DNA of 64,000 nucleotides from Cepaea nemoralis. Lineage: Eukaryota; Mollusca; Gastropoda; Stylommatophora; Helicidae. The stretch covers positions 124,001 through 188,000 of the forward strand of contig JACEFZ010027769.1 in assembly GCA_014155875.1 (NCBI GenBank). Direction: 5' to 3'. Shown here piece after piece: positions 21,845 through 31,600 of this stretch. Below the pieces are notes generated by a model, which worked only from the letters and a program-made list of their open reading frames with translations, searched no databases and was not told the DNA's origin. Each line of letters begins with the position of its first letter. Position 1 is the first letter of the stretch. Made by a program: the position numbers and the translations under genes.

Positions 21845-22210
21845 CAAAGGATGCCAGTCAAGATTGCACTGATACAAAAAATGCCAGTCAACATTCCACT
21901 GACATAAAAAAAAATTGTCAGTCAACATTCCACTGACATAAAAATAAATTGTCAGTCAACATCCCTCTGACATAAAAATAAATTGTCAGTCAACATCCCT
22001 CTGACATAAAAATAAATTATCAGTCAACATTCCTCTGACATAAAAAGAAATTGTCAGTCAACATTCCTCTGACATAAAAATAAATTGTCAGTCAACATTC
22101 CTCTGACATAAAAAGAAATTGTCAGTCAACATTCCTCTGACATAAAAATAAATTGTCAGTCAACATTCCTCTGACATAAAAAGAAATTGTCAGTCAACAT
22201 TCCTCTGACC
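21845..22210. repeat. Minisatellite, 34-bp unit, about ten copies
   Basis: The unit is TGACATAAAAATAAATTGTC plus AGTCAACATTCCTC. The middle alternates between AATAAATT and AGAAATT in the second half. The leftmost units (ATGCCAGTCAACATTCCACT) are more diverged and look like the older edge. Confidence 0.92.
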
Positions 22211-22424
22211 CCCGAGATGCCCCGGAAGAAGCACAGGTCTACATGACCGCCATCAGGTCCTGTACAGAACACAACAACCCAGCAGTCTGACTCTTGACCT
22301 CTGGCCAGTTGCCCTGTCTCAAACATTGTCATGGCCAGGGTGTCTTTAATGTCCCACGCCCACCTTCGTGGAGGCTGACTCCTGCATTCTTCTAGGAACG
22401 ATGCCTTTCATGAAGAATGTACAT

Positions 22425-22640
22425 GGATGTACGGCTTTCGGTCAAGCCATTTGACTCGGGCTCCGAAGATTGTGGGTTCAATTCCGGGTCACGTCCTTCG
22501 GTTCACGAGTGCATTTTCTCAGAGATCTTGGGACTCATTGCTGGAGCTACAGAGTTCATGCTTTCTGCACCGCGGAAAGAGACTGAGCCATATGGGATGA
22601 AAACCCGGTGCAATGAAGTCAACTGTCGACTTTTAAGCGA
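22425..22640 (+). mobile_element. tRNA-derived SINE (Arg-like head)
   Basis: The head GCCATTTGACTCGGGCTCCG then AAGATTGTGGGTTCAATTCC looks like the anticodon arm and T arm of a tRNA-Arg-type sequence, with a B box GGTTCAATTCC. The body (GCATTTTCTCAGAGATCTTG to CATATGGGATGAAAACCCGG) is matched in reverse orientation at 30461-30600, which supports a dispersed family. Confidence 0.6.
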
Positions 22641-22959
22641 TTTTTTAAGCGATATGGGTATACGAAAACACAAAATATGCTGACAGTAAAATACGTGATG
22701 TACTCTGGCTAAATCTATGTGACACACAAGAGCTGAAGATTGAATGAAGTGACAGATAACATCGAGCGTGTTCTGATCCCATTCTAGTTATAAAACATAT
22801 CAGTGTAACCAGCGATAATAAATGGGAACAACACATATAGCAGGTGTGTACAACACATGATCTGTTCATATGTCACTTCGTGTAATTGATACATACGTCG
22901 TTTTCCACGTTGCCTTGGTCATACTTATGTACATATGTACAGGGGATTGTGCAGTAATA

Positions 22960-23160
22960 TCATATGACAAGTTTAACACCAGGCCTTGGACTGGTTAAGT
23001 TGAGTATGATGATTGAAACAGGGGATAGTGGATTGACATGATGTGATGAGTGTAACACCATGTCTCGGACTGACAAAACTGATGATGATGATGATGACAG
23101 GGGATAGTGTAGTGATATGATGTGACGAGTTTAACACCAGTTCTTGGACTGGCTAAGCTA

Positions 23161-23191
<31 letters not shown>

Positions 23192-24725
23192 CAACAACCA
23201 GGGGTAGTGAAGTGATGTTGGACACTAGTTTACTTTAGTTTAGTAGTTGGATCAACATCACGGCACACGTTTTAACCCATAAGTGCTCCATTTACCTCCT
23301 AACTCAAACTTGAGTCTGGAGAAACTCAGCTCAATGCACGAACTCCATTGCATCAGTGAGGATCCTGAAATACTTGGGTTTACCTCCTAACTCAAACCTG
23401 AGTCTGGAGAAACTCAGCTCAATGCACGAACTCCATTGCATCGGTGAGGATCCTGAAATACTTGGGTAGATTTTTAACTCGAAATTTTGCCCGGGCGGCG
23501 CCGTTAGGCTACTCTTTTTCGATGTCCAACTGCCAAGGGATGTTTTACGTGTGTAACAATACACACGGGCATCCGATCTCACTACCCAGAGACCAGGGGA
23601 AATTTCATTACTGGAAGTCCAGGTGGATTTTTTAAATAAATCCTGGGAAGTGATATGATAAGTTTAACACCAGACCTCAGACTGGCCTCTCTGATGATGA
23701 TGAGGACAGGGGATAGTGTTGTGATATGATGTGATGAGTTTAACACCAGGTCTCGGACTGACTAAGCTAATGATGATGATGAGGACAGGGGATAGTGTTG
23801 TGATATGATGTGATGAGTTTAACACCAGTTCTTGGACTGGCTAAGCTAATGATGATGATGAGGACAGGGGATAGTGTTGTGATATGATGTGATGAGTTTA
23901 ACACCAGGTCTCGGACTGACTAAGCTAATGATGATGATGAGGACAGGGGATAGTGTTGTGATATGATGTGAAGAGTTTAACACCAGTTCTTGGACTGGCT
24001 AAGCTAATGATGATGATGAGGACAGGGGATAGTGTTGTGATATGATGTGATGAGTTTAACACCAGGTCTCGGACTGACTAAGCTAATGATGATGATGAGG
24101 ACAGGGGATAGTGTTGTGATATGATGTGATGAGTTTAACACCAGTTCTTGGACTGCTAAGCTAATGATGATGATGAGGACAGGGGATAGTGTTGTGATAT
24201 GATGTGATGAGTTTAACACCGGGTTCTCGGACTGGCTAAGCTAATGATGATGATGAGGACAGGGGATAGTGTTGTGATATGATGTGATGAGTTTAACACC
24301 AGGTCTCGGACTGACTAAGCTAATGATGATGATGAGGACAGGGGATAGTGTTGTGATATGATGTGACGAGTTTAACACCAGGTCTCGGACTGACTAAGCT
24401 AATGATGATGATGAGGACAGGGGATAGTGTTGTGATATGATGTGATGAGTTTAACACCATTTCTCGGACTGACTAAGCTAATGATGATGATGATGAGGTG
24501 TAGTGATATGATGTGACGAGTTTAACACCAGTTCTCGGACTGGCTAAGCTAATGATGATGATGAGGACAGGGGATAGTGTTGTGATATGATGTGACGAGT
24601 TTAACACCAGTTCTCGGACTGGCTAAGCTAATGATGATGATGAGGATGGCAACCAAGAGTAGTGAAGTGATATGATAAGTTTAACACCAGACCTCAGACT
24701 GGCCTGTCTGATGATGATGAAGATG
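22960..24725. repeat. Minisatellite, 79-bp unit, interrupted by an inserted repeat
   Basis: The unit contains GAGGACAGGGGATAGTGTTG, TGATATGATGTGATGAGTTT, AACACCAGGTCTCGGACTGA and CTAAGCTAATGATGATGAT. At least twelve regular copies lie from 23700 to 24640, with more diverged ones at each edge. Units alternate between 'ggtctcggactgac' and 'gttcttggactggc' types. The array is split at 23246-23643. Confidence 0.93.
23246..23643. mobile_element. Composite insertion (repeat family A plus B) inside the 79-bp array
   Basis: 23246-23583 matches the family A repeat at 8457-8700 but contains a second copy of the TACCTCCTAACTCAAACCTG to GATCCTGAAATACTTGGGT block. 23584-23643 matches family B (11619-11690). 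Both sides return to minisatellite units, so the composite was inserted into the array, or the array grew around it. Confidence 0.7.
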
Positions 24726-24784
24726 ACAAGGGTTAGTGTATGATGTACATAACAGTGAGTTAAACAAACACAAACTTCTACACG

Positions 24785-25025
24785 CTTGAAGGTACATGGG
24801 GATTATGTTATTACATCCATATGTGTATAGACCAGCCAGCACTCGTGGCTGATGTCCTCAGTAGCTTGCCAGCCGCCTTCACTTCCCAAGGCATATAGTG
24901 GGTCCCATGGTGGACCTGAGAACCTGTGTCAGTTGTAACCTAGAATTCACCCCCTGCAGATTGAACCCCTGGCCTCCAGGTGAGTGTATAGCCAGTATTC
25001 TACCATGACCGCCCATGGTGAGTTC
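24785..25025 (-). mobile_element. tRNA-derived SINE, minus strand (family C, copy 1)
   Basis: The minus strand begins with a tRNA-like head (GGGCGGTCATGGTAGAATAC, then CCAGGGGTTCAATCTGCAGG with a B-box match). The body, GCCTTGGGAAGTGAAGGCGG and TGGCTGGTCTATACACATAT, is matched by 26440-26700 in the same orientation. Confidence 0.6.
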
Positions 25026-25469
25026 AGCTGGTGATGTATACAGCCACAGAAAATAACTGAAAGATCTGTAAGCGTAGATTTGTATGTTGAAAGCACAAAG
25101 CACATAAAACAGTCATCACAAAAGTTCAGTGTTGTTTCCATTTTATCTTGTTTAGAACAAAATCCTGGTGATATATAGTTACAATGAAATAAACAACATG
25201 CTAGCTACACACAGAGAACATTCTCATTGAAGTTCTCTCTCTCACACATAAATAAAAACACCATCACAACTCACAGCATTCTTAGCCACAGTCATACCAT
25301 ATTTGTTTGTATGTGAACACTTCCGGTGACCTATGACCTAATGCGTGGCATGTCCGCCAAATTCTGTCAGAAAAGGTTTGCTTCTATAAAAGTTCCTTTT
25401 GGGTCAAATGGAAAAAATGGCAGTCGGGTGACTTGAAAACTGATCCTGACTGTCAACTTTGAAGGCAAG
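25026..25469. other. No gene recognised
   Basis: AT-rich sequence with a short CT run near 25233. No repeat match or coding motif was found. Confidence 0.35.
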
Positions 25470-25735
25470 ATCAAGCCAGGCATTTATGTTACTGCAGACA
25501 GGAAACAACTGGTTGCAGTATAATGCGTATCATAAGTCCAAGACTAGATCTCTGTGTAAGTGGTCATATTGGCAGGATGGTCAGGCACCTACTACAGCTC
25601 TGCCCAGCTTACAGCAGCAAGGACTACAAGTATGGCATCAACATTACACCAACAACTGTAGAGGGATGTTGTTCATCTGAAGCTACTGCTGTTATTGAAG
25701 TCACTCACGTGGATGTATTTTTCTATGAATGAGGA
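25470..25735 (+). pseudogene. Possible RNase H-type LINE C-terminal relic
   Basis: In two frames the plus strand reads LQTGNNWLQYNAYHKSKTR and then HIGRMVRHLLQLCPAYSSKD. This resembles the Cys/His-containing end that follows RNase H in many LINEs (R-L-x-T-G-H ... H-x-L-x-x-C-P). Several residues deviate and the frame is shifted, so the call is tentative. Confidence 0.35.
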
Positions 25736-25820
25736 AGAACAAGCTCTACAAATATCAGATAACACTATTTCAACTGACACAATCACAATTTAACATCATG
25801 TGAGGTGAGATGCATATGAA

Positions 25821-26096
25821 ATGCAGCTGGAAAAACAAGAAGAGATAGAGAAACTAAGAAGAAGTTTAGGGATAACACAGGTTACTGACTTTACAGAGCA
25901 GCAGAGAATAAAATGGTTCAGACATTTTGTTGGAATAGAGCATGATCAACCAGCGGCTAAAGCGTTCTTCGTGAGAACATGGGGATACAAGGAGAGAGGA
26001 CGACGCAGGAAGAGCTGGCTAGATGGAGTGAAAGAGACAATGAAAACATCAAATATGACAGCACAAGCAGCAAGACAATTGGGATACATGACATGA
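25821..26096 (+). pseudogene. LINE polyprotein C-terminal fragment
   Basis: An open frame of about 90 codons reads QQRIKWFRHFVGIEHDQPAA, then WGYKERGRRRKSWLDGVKET, and ends ARQLGYMT. This R-I-x-W-x-x-H ... RGRxRxxWxDxVxE arrangement is the usual end of RTE-like LINE polyproteins. The upstream RT is absent. Confidence 0.65.
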
Positions 26097-26164
26097 CATC
26101 CACTGCCTCTCTGTCACACTTCACGGCAACAGCAGTAAAACAGAAACAGCTCTCCAGTTCCATG

Positions 26165-26278
26165 AAACCTCTGCTCCATGGACCCTTTGTTCCATGGATC
26201 CTCTGCTCCATGGACCCTTTGTTCCATGGATCCTCTGCTCCATGGACCCTTTGTTCCATGGATCCTCTACTCCATGCA
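26165..26278. repeat. Tandem array, 30-bp unit built from two 15-bp halves
   Basis: The unit is CTGCTCCATGGACCC plus TTTGTTCCATGGATC, about 3.7 copies. Each half holds the palindrome TCCATGGA, so the array is a ladder of short palindromes. Confidence 0.9.
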
Positions 26279-26345
26279 TACACACACAATATTTCCTAGA
26301 GTGCCCTAGACACATGGTGGTGTGGATGTGGTGGACATTCTTTCC

Positions 26346-26440
26346 TGCAGGAGCTGGAGTGGCATAGTGGTTAGCTTGCCTACCTGCCTAGAATATGGTC
26401 AATCTCCAGCACAGTAAGTAAAGCATCTTTGTACATACAT
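26346..26440 (+). repeat. tRNA-derived head with perfect A box (possible SINE)
   Basis: GGAGTGGCATAGTGGTTAGC contains an exact A-box match (TGGCATAGTGG). The B box (GGTCAATCTCC) is degenerate. It faces the minus-strand SINE that follows. Confidence 0.45.
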
Positions 26441-26700
26441 GCCTGAAGGCATATGGTGCCAGACCATATTTGTCTAGACCAATCAGCAGCCAGCCCTATA
26501 TTTGTCTAGACCAATCAGCAGCCAGAAAGTCATGTATCACACCAGCTGCCTTCCATTACCAAGACAAATCCTGGATTACCATTTTAGGCTGGTTCACCCT
26601 GGAAGCCTAGGTCACTCATTAACATAAGCCTTTATGCAGATTCAAACCCCCTGACCACTGGGATGACAGGCCAGCACACTACGACAGCAGCCCATCCCCA
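26441..26700 (-). mobile_element. tRNA-derived SINE, minus strand (family C, copy 2)
   Basis: The minus strand has a head GTCGTAGTGTGCTGGCCTGT and a B-box-like GGGTTTGAATCTG. The body is shared with 24785-25025. A short internal duplication (TATATTTGTCTAGACCAATC and AGCAGCCAG, twice) lies at 26465-26527. Confidence 0.6.
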
Positions 26701-26883
26701 GCAGAGGCAGGATGATCATGTATCTGACTAGTCCGGGGTTGACAATTTTCAGAACTGTTTGGGCCATGAGGAAAGGAAGTGGCCACCCCACTTCATACGT
26801 CAAATCTTAGAATATGTGAAGGCCCAACACTTGACAGCTGACCAGTATCTTGTGCAGGACTACGTGTGTCTTGAGCCTGGTTG

Positions 26884-27185
26884 CTACCGCGACAAGCGTC
26901 TCCAGCTTTCAGCCAGACAGGCAGCGCTGGACTTGAGCAGAAACTTGAGGGTGTAGAACTCCTCCAGGCTCAGGCCCATGCCCAGACCTGGCACGCTGCG
27001 GGCCAACCTGCCCACGGCCGACACCCTCTCCTTCTCTAGCCACACGTACAGTTCCTGCTCTTTGCTGGCTCCGCCCTTCTGGGAGAGATTAGGTTTTCCA
27101 CCTGGGATGGAACCAATTGGAGACAGGGGCAACTCGGACTGGGCCGGACCCCATAGCAAGTACTCCACGGCTGTTCTAACATGAC
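26884..27185 (-). CDS. Last visible exon of the unidentified minus-strand gene (stop codon at 26884-26886)
   Basis: The acceptor reads TCTCCGGCACTGCAG|GTCATG. The exon needs one base from the previous exon, and exon 29589-29889 supplies exactly that, so the joined frame is open. It encodes about 100 residues: HVRTAVEYLLWGPAQSEL, a Gly/Pro/Ser-rich loop, EQELYVWLEKERVSAVGRLA, SLEEFYTLKFLLKSS and a stop after WRRLSR. The second half looks helical. GC content and codon use stand out from the repeats around it. I do not recognise the family. It appears to be the C-terminus of the protein, since no good donor lies before the TAG. Confidence 0.75.
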
Positions 27186-27360
27186 CTGCAGTGCCGGAGA
27201 AAGAAGAAGGGAAGATCATCAGCATGAGCATAGAATGAGGAGTGGAGACAACAACAAATTTAACAATACACATAATTATGTTGAGGCAAAACAGAATATA
27301 ATAACACACAAACAGAAGAATACAACAATTCAATAATCATATAAAGTCTAAACAAAAGTC

Positions 27361-27958
27361 CTTGTCTATCAATCAAGCCTGTGTCCTTAGTACTCTTCTT
27401 TATGGCAGTGAAACCTGGACAACTTACTCATGCCAAGAGAAACATTTAAACAGCTTTCATATGCGGTGTCTGCGAAGAATACTTGGTATTAAGTGGCATG
27501 ACAAAATCACAAATACTGAAGTATTGGAAAGATCAGGTTGTGTGACGGTGTATTCCATGCTCAGTCTTCGTAGACTTAGATGGATAGGACATCTTAGGAG
27601 GATGGATGATGGTAGAATACCAAAGACATCTTTTTTGGTGAATTACAGATGGGTAGGAGATCTCAGGGTCGGCCTCTACTACGATACAAAGATGTGTGTA
27701 AGCGGGACATGATTGATACAGGCATTGATAATGCACATTGGGAGCAAGTCGCTGCTGAACGTGTTGCATGGAGGGAAAACATCAGAAATGGAATAAAGAC
27801 AAAGGAGAAAATTATTGCAGATAAGTCACAAACTGAGTGTGTGAGACGTAAGATGGTGTGCATGATGGTGGAAATGACGTGTTCACATGCACCCACTGTG
27901 AACGGACATTTACAGCGCGAATTGGCCTTATCAGTCACATTCGCTACCGCCATAGGTA
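27361..27958 (+). pseudogene. LINE polyprotein C-terminus with terminal C2H2 finger
   Basis: The plus strand reads ACVLSTLLYGSETWTTYSCQ, FHMRCLRRILGIKWHDKI, LRRLRWIGHLRRMDDGRIPK, then in the next frame LLRYKDVCKRDM and AAERVAWREN. In a third frame it reads FTCTHCERTFTARIGLISHI, which is a C2H2 zinc finger, and ends RYRHR and stop at 27958. This is a widespread LINE C-terminus. At least two frameshifts (near 27645 and 27860) kill it. It lies inside the intron between the last two host exons, on the opposite strand. Confidence 0.8.
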
Positions 27959-28154
27959 AAAGTTATTATGCCTTTTTAAAGCACAAACTATCATCTGTCA
28001 AGACGGCAAGGTGCCAATGCATAAAGAGTCTCCAAAACCCTCTGTCTGGTGTCCTCATAGTGCACTCCTACAGACTTGAACCAATATATGACTTCATGTT
28101 CTTCACTCACATGTAACATTGTCTTCTTCTTGCATTCTTGACCTTTTCTTTAAA

Positions 28155-29470
28155 TGTTCAGTATCTGTGATGTACTGGTGTTTAGCAGCAATATGTACTG
28201 TGGTGTTGGTGTTTAGGAGCCATCTGTACCATTGTGATAGTTAGCAGCCATATGTACTGTGGTGTTGGTGTTTAGGAGCCATCTGTACCATTGTGATAGT
28301 TAGCAGCAATATGTACTGTGGTGTTGGTGTTTAGGAGCCATCTGTACCATTGTGATAGTTAGCAGCCATATGTACTGTGGTGTTGGTGTTTAGGAGCCAT
28401 CTGTACCATTGTGATAGTTAGCAGCAATATGTACTGTGGTGTTGGTGTTTAGGAGCCATCTGTACCATTGTGATAGTTAGCAGCCATTGGTACTGTGGTG
28501 GTGGTGTTTAGGAGCCATTTGTACAGTGATGGCTGTGTTTAAGAGATAGATGTACAGTGATGGTGGTGTTTAGCAGCCATGTGTACTGTGATGGTGGTGT
28601 CTAAGAGATATTTGTACTGTGGTGGTGTTTAGGAGATATTTGTACTGTGGTGGTGTTTAGGAGATATTTGTACTGTGGTGGTGTTTAGGAGATATTTGTA
28701 CTGTGATGGTGGTGTTTAGGAGATATTTGTACTGTGGTGGTGTTTAGGAGATATTTGTACTGTGGTGGTGTTTAGGAGATATTTGTACTGTGGTGGTGTT
28801 TAGGAGATATTTGTACTGTGGTGGTGTTTAGGAGATATTTGTACTGTGGTGGTGTTTAGGAGATATTTGTACTGTGGTGGTGTTTAGGAGATATTTGTAC
28901 TGTGGTGGTGTTTAGGAGATATTTGTACTGTGGTGGTGTTTAGGAGATATTTGTACTGTGGTGGTGTTTAGGAGATATTTGTACTGTGGTGGTGTTTAGG
29001 AGATATTTGTACTGTGGTGGTGGTTAGGAGATATTTGTACTGTGGTGGTGTTTAGCAACTATTTGTACTGTGGTGTTGTTTAGCAACTATTTGTACTGCG
29101 GTGGTGTTTAGCAACTATTTGTACTGCAGTGGTGTTTAGCAACTATTTGTACTGTGGTGTGTTTAGCAACTATTTGTACTGCAGTGGTGTTTAGCAACTA
29201 TTTGTACTGTGGTGTTGTTTAGCAACTATTTGTACTGTGGTGGTGTTTAGCAACTATTTGTACTGTGGTGTTGTTTAGCAACTATTTGTACTGCGGTGGT
29301 GTTTAGCAACTATTTGTACTGCAGTGGTGTTTAGCAACTATTTGTACTGTGGTGTTGTTTAGCAACTATTTGTACTGTGGTGGTGTTTAGCAACTATTTG
29401 TACTGCAGTGGTGTTTAGCAACTATTTGTACTGTGGTGGTGGTTAGCAGCCATTTTTACTGTGGTGGTGT
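28155..29470. repeat. Minisatellite with a 59-bp block and two homogenised 28-bp blocks
   Basis: 28180-28500 has about five copies of a 59-bp unit alternating TTAGCAGCCATATGTACTGT and TTTAGGAGCCATCTGTACCA. From about 28610 to 29035 a 28-bp unit TACTGTGGTGGTGTTTAGG plus AGATATTTG is repeated about fifteen times. From about 29040 to 29455 the same unit continues with GCAACTA in place of GGAGATA, and scattered variants (GTTGTT, GCAGTGG). It lies within the last host intron. Confidence 0.93.
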
Positions 29471-29588
29471 TTTGGAGCCGTCAGTACAGTGGTGATGTTT
29501 TGGACACAACTGTCTTCTGTTCCAATGTACTGAGTAGACTAGAAGTGAGAATGAAGTGAAATGACACAAGAGTAAACATGAACCTTAC

Positions 29589-29889
29589 CCAGACACTCCA
29601 CTCGTCGAGACTCTAGAAGAGATCGTAACTTTGCAACAACTTTCTGTGGAGATGATATCACCCTTTCCCCTTCCTCGTCATCAACATCAGCCTCATCATC
29701 GATATCATCATCATCATCATCTACGGGAAGGGCATCTGTGAGGAGACGATCTAGAAAGTTACACATGGCCTCTCCCTGTGGCACATCCAGGGATCTCTGG
29801 TGTGGCAGAAATGCCACCACTTTACCCCGCAGATCCGAGCGGGTGATCAGGAACACATCGTTGTAATCAGTTTCCGTCACGGAAAATCC
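29589..29889 (-). CDS. Exon of the unidentified minus-strand gene (acidic segment)
   Basis: The acceptor is TTTTCTTGCAG|GGATTTTCC, phase 0, and the donor is GTGTCTGG|GTAAGG, phase 1. The 301-bp exon encodes GFSVTETDYNDVFLITRSDL, FLPHQRSLDVPQGEA and FLDRLLTDALPV. An acidic run of about 19 residues, coded largely by GAT and GAG repeats, follows, and the exon ends with VVAKLRSLLESRRVECL. Both junctions fit the neighbouring exons (54002-54144 and 26884-27185). The acidic run is probably a disordered linker. The family is not recognised. Confidence 0.78.
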
Positions 29890-30000
29890 CTGCAAGAAAA
29901 GTCATTGATCTATGCAATGATTGCTATTACAAATATGAGCTTTTCTGGAACTCTAGACACATACGTGAGTTCTTAGTCTCACTGAGCAGAAGGCAAGGCA

Positions 30001-30001
<1 letters not shown>

Positions 30002-30035
<34 letters not shown>
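30002..30035. repeat. AC / AT microsatellite
   Basis: About eight AC dinucleotides are followed by about nine AT dinucleotides. Confidence 0.95.
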
Positions 30036-30460
30036 GTTAGTCAACATAGCCTATTAAGTGAGTTGCACCAATCACCATAATGAATGGTGTGCTTTCTTCA
30101 CACTGGGGGTTGACAGTAATGAAATGTCAACATTGTGTGTTCCTGAACCTTGGTGATGGCAGATGTTGGTTAGAGTTAAGTGAACATATACTGCCAAATA
30201 TAATCCAATCAGTTAGTTAGTTGCGGTTCCAACTTCACGGCAAAGGGTCACCCCCATAATGCTCCTTTCCTATGCCAGTGAATATCATACAAAATTCTCC
30301 TCACTGCCCTATGTGAACAATGGAATAGACAGAAGTCTCAGCAAGCCAACAGCCTGCACAGGTACACTATGCATAATGCTGCCGCCAGAATGCCAACATA
30401 AAAGTCCTCTACGAAAAACACAGTTCATCATCGATAGAATCGGCAGTCACTAGAAAGGCT

Positions 30461-30600
30461 TCATTGACCCGGTTTTATCCCATATGGCTCGGTCTCTTTC
30501 TGCAGGTCGACCCGCCAAAAGTGCTGTACAAAGCACGAACTCCATAGCTCCAGTGATAACTCCCAGGAGTCTCCTGAAAATGCACTCATGAACTGAAAAG
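30461..30600 (-). mobile_element. SINE body, minus strand (same family as 22425-22640)
   Basis: CCCGGTTTTATCCCATATGG and CTCGGTCTCTTTCTGCAGG are the reverse complement of the SINE body at 22500-22620. GAAAATGCACTCATGAAC matches its start. The tRNA head is missing. Confidence 0.6.
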
Positions 30601-30689
30601 GCAAACCAGTCAATTCAGAAACAGCCAGCTGCCATAATTCCAAACATGCAGTTCACACTACAAATAACCACGGACAGATGTAAAAGCAT

Positions 30690-30987
30690 TCCACACAAAA
30701 TTCACAGATCACAGTTTCGCGCCACGCACTCACTCAGTAGCAGGGTGACAAAACCATGCACTACCAGTCCAACATGAGGAAAATGTGAATGCAAACCATA
30801 GCCAGAAGCGTAAACACTCCAGAGGCCTTGGCGGTTTAAATGCCTATCCGCCATGTTGGGGACTGCAAGTCCCAATAGACTAGACCAAGTCTCAGCCCAA
30901 AGCCTCTTTAGTTGCCTCTTACGACATGCATGGAAGGTAACTGTGTCACTATTTTTTGCTTTGCTTATAGGGCCCATGCAACACACA

Positions 30988-30988
<1 letters not shown>
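30690..30988. mobile_element. Dispersed repeat with SINE-like 3' end leading into the TAG array
   Basis: 30690-30870 resembles 59160-59335 (AAATTCACAGATCACAGTTT, CACGCACTCACTCAGTAGC and GCCTATCCGCC). 30905-30985 carries AGTTGCCTCTTACGACATGC, a word I recognise as typical of SINE ends in marine invertebrates. It leads directly into TAG repeats. An inverted relative is at 33830-33910. Confidence 0.55.
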
Positions 30989-31041
<53 letters not shown>

Positions 31042-31600
31042 CAGTAAAGGTAGTTGTAGTAGAGGTAGTAGAGGCAATAGTAGCAGCAGCAGCAACAACA
31101 GTAGTAGTAGTAGCAGCAGTAGTAGTAGTAGTAGTAGTAGTAGTAGAGGTAGCAGCGTAGCTACCAGTAGAGGTAGAAGTAGTAGTTGAGGTAGCAGTAG
31201 AGGTAGAAGTAGTAGTTGTGGTAGCAGTAGTAGCAGCAATAGAGGTAGAAGTAGTAGTTGAGGTAGCAGTAGAGGTAGAAGTAGTAGTTGAGGTAGCAGT
31301 AGAGGTAGAAGTAGTAGTTGAGGTAGCAGTAGTAGCAGCAATAGAGGTAGAAGTAGCAGTAGATGTAGCAATAGAGGAGGCAGTAGTAGCAGCAATAGAG
31401 GTAGAAGTAGCAGTAGATGTAGCAATAGAGGAGGCAGTAGTAGCAGCAATAGAGGTAGAAGTAGCAGTAGATGTAGCAATAGAGGAGGCAGTAGTAGCAG
31501 CAATAGAGGTAGAAGTAGCAGTAGATGTAGCAATAGAGGAGGCAGTAGTAGCAGCAATAGAGGTAGAAGTAGCAGTAGATGTAGCAATAGAGGAGGCAGT
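30989..31600. repeat. TAG trinucleotide array with derived longer units
   Basis: A pure TAG run (30989-31040) grades into AGGTAGAAGTAGTAGTTG-type units. From about 31325 there are about five copies of a 60-bp unit including AGTAGCAGCAATAGAGGTAG and AGATGTAGCAATAGAGGAGG. Confidence 0.93.

Noticed and set aside
22205..22320. Possible exon with GPDGGHVDLCFFRGI on the minus strand
   Set aside because: No usable acceptor/donor pair keeps the frame open, and the gene's stop codon at 26884 already lies upstream of it in the transcript direction.
20098..24725. Regular repeats that might be CRISPR arrays
   Set aside because: There are no unique spacers between repeats, no cas genes, and the genome is eukaryotic. 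These are head-to-tail minisatellites.
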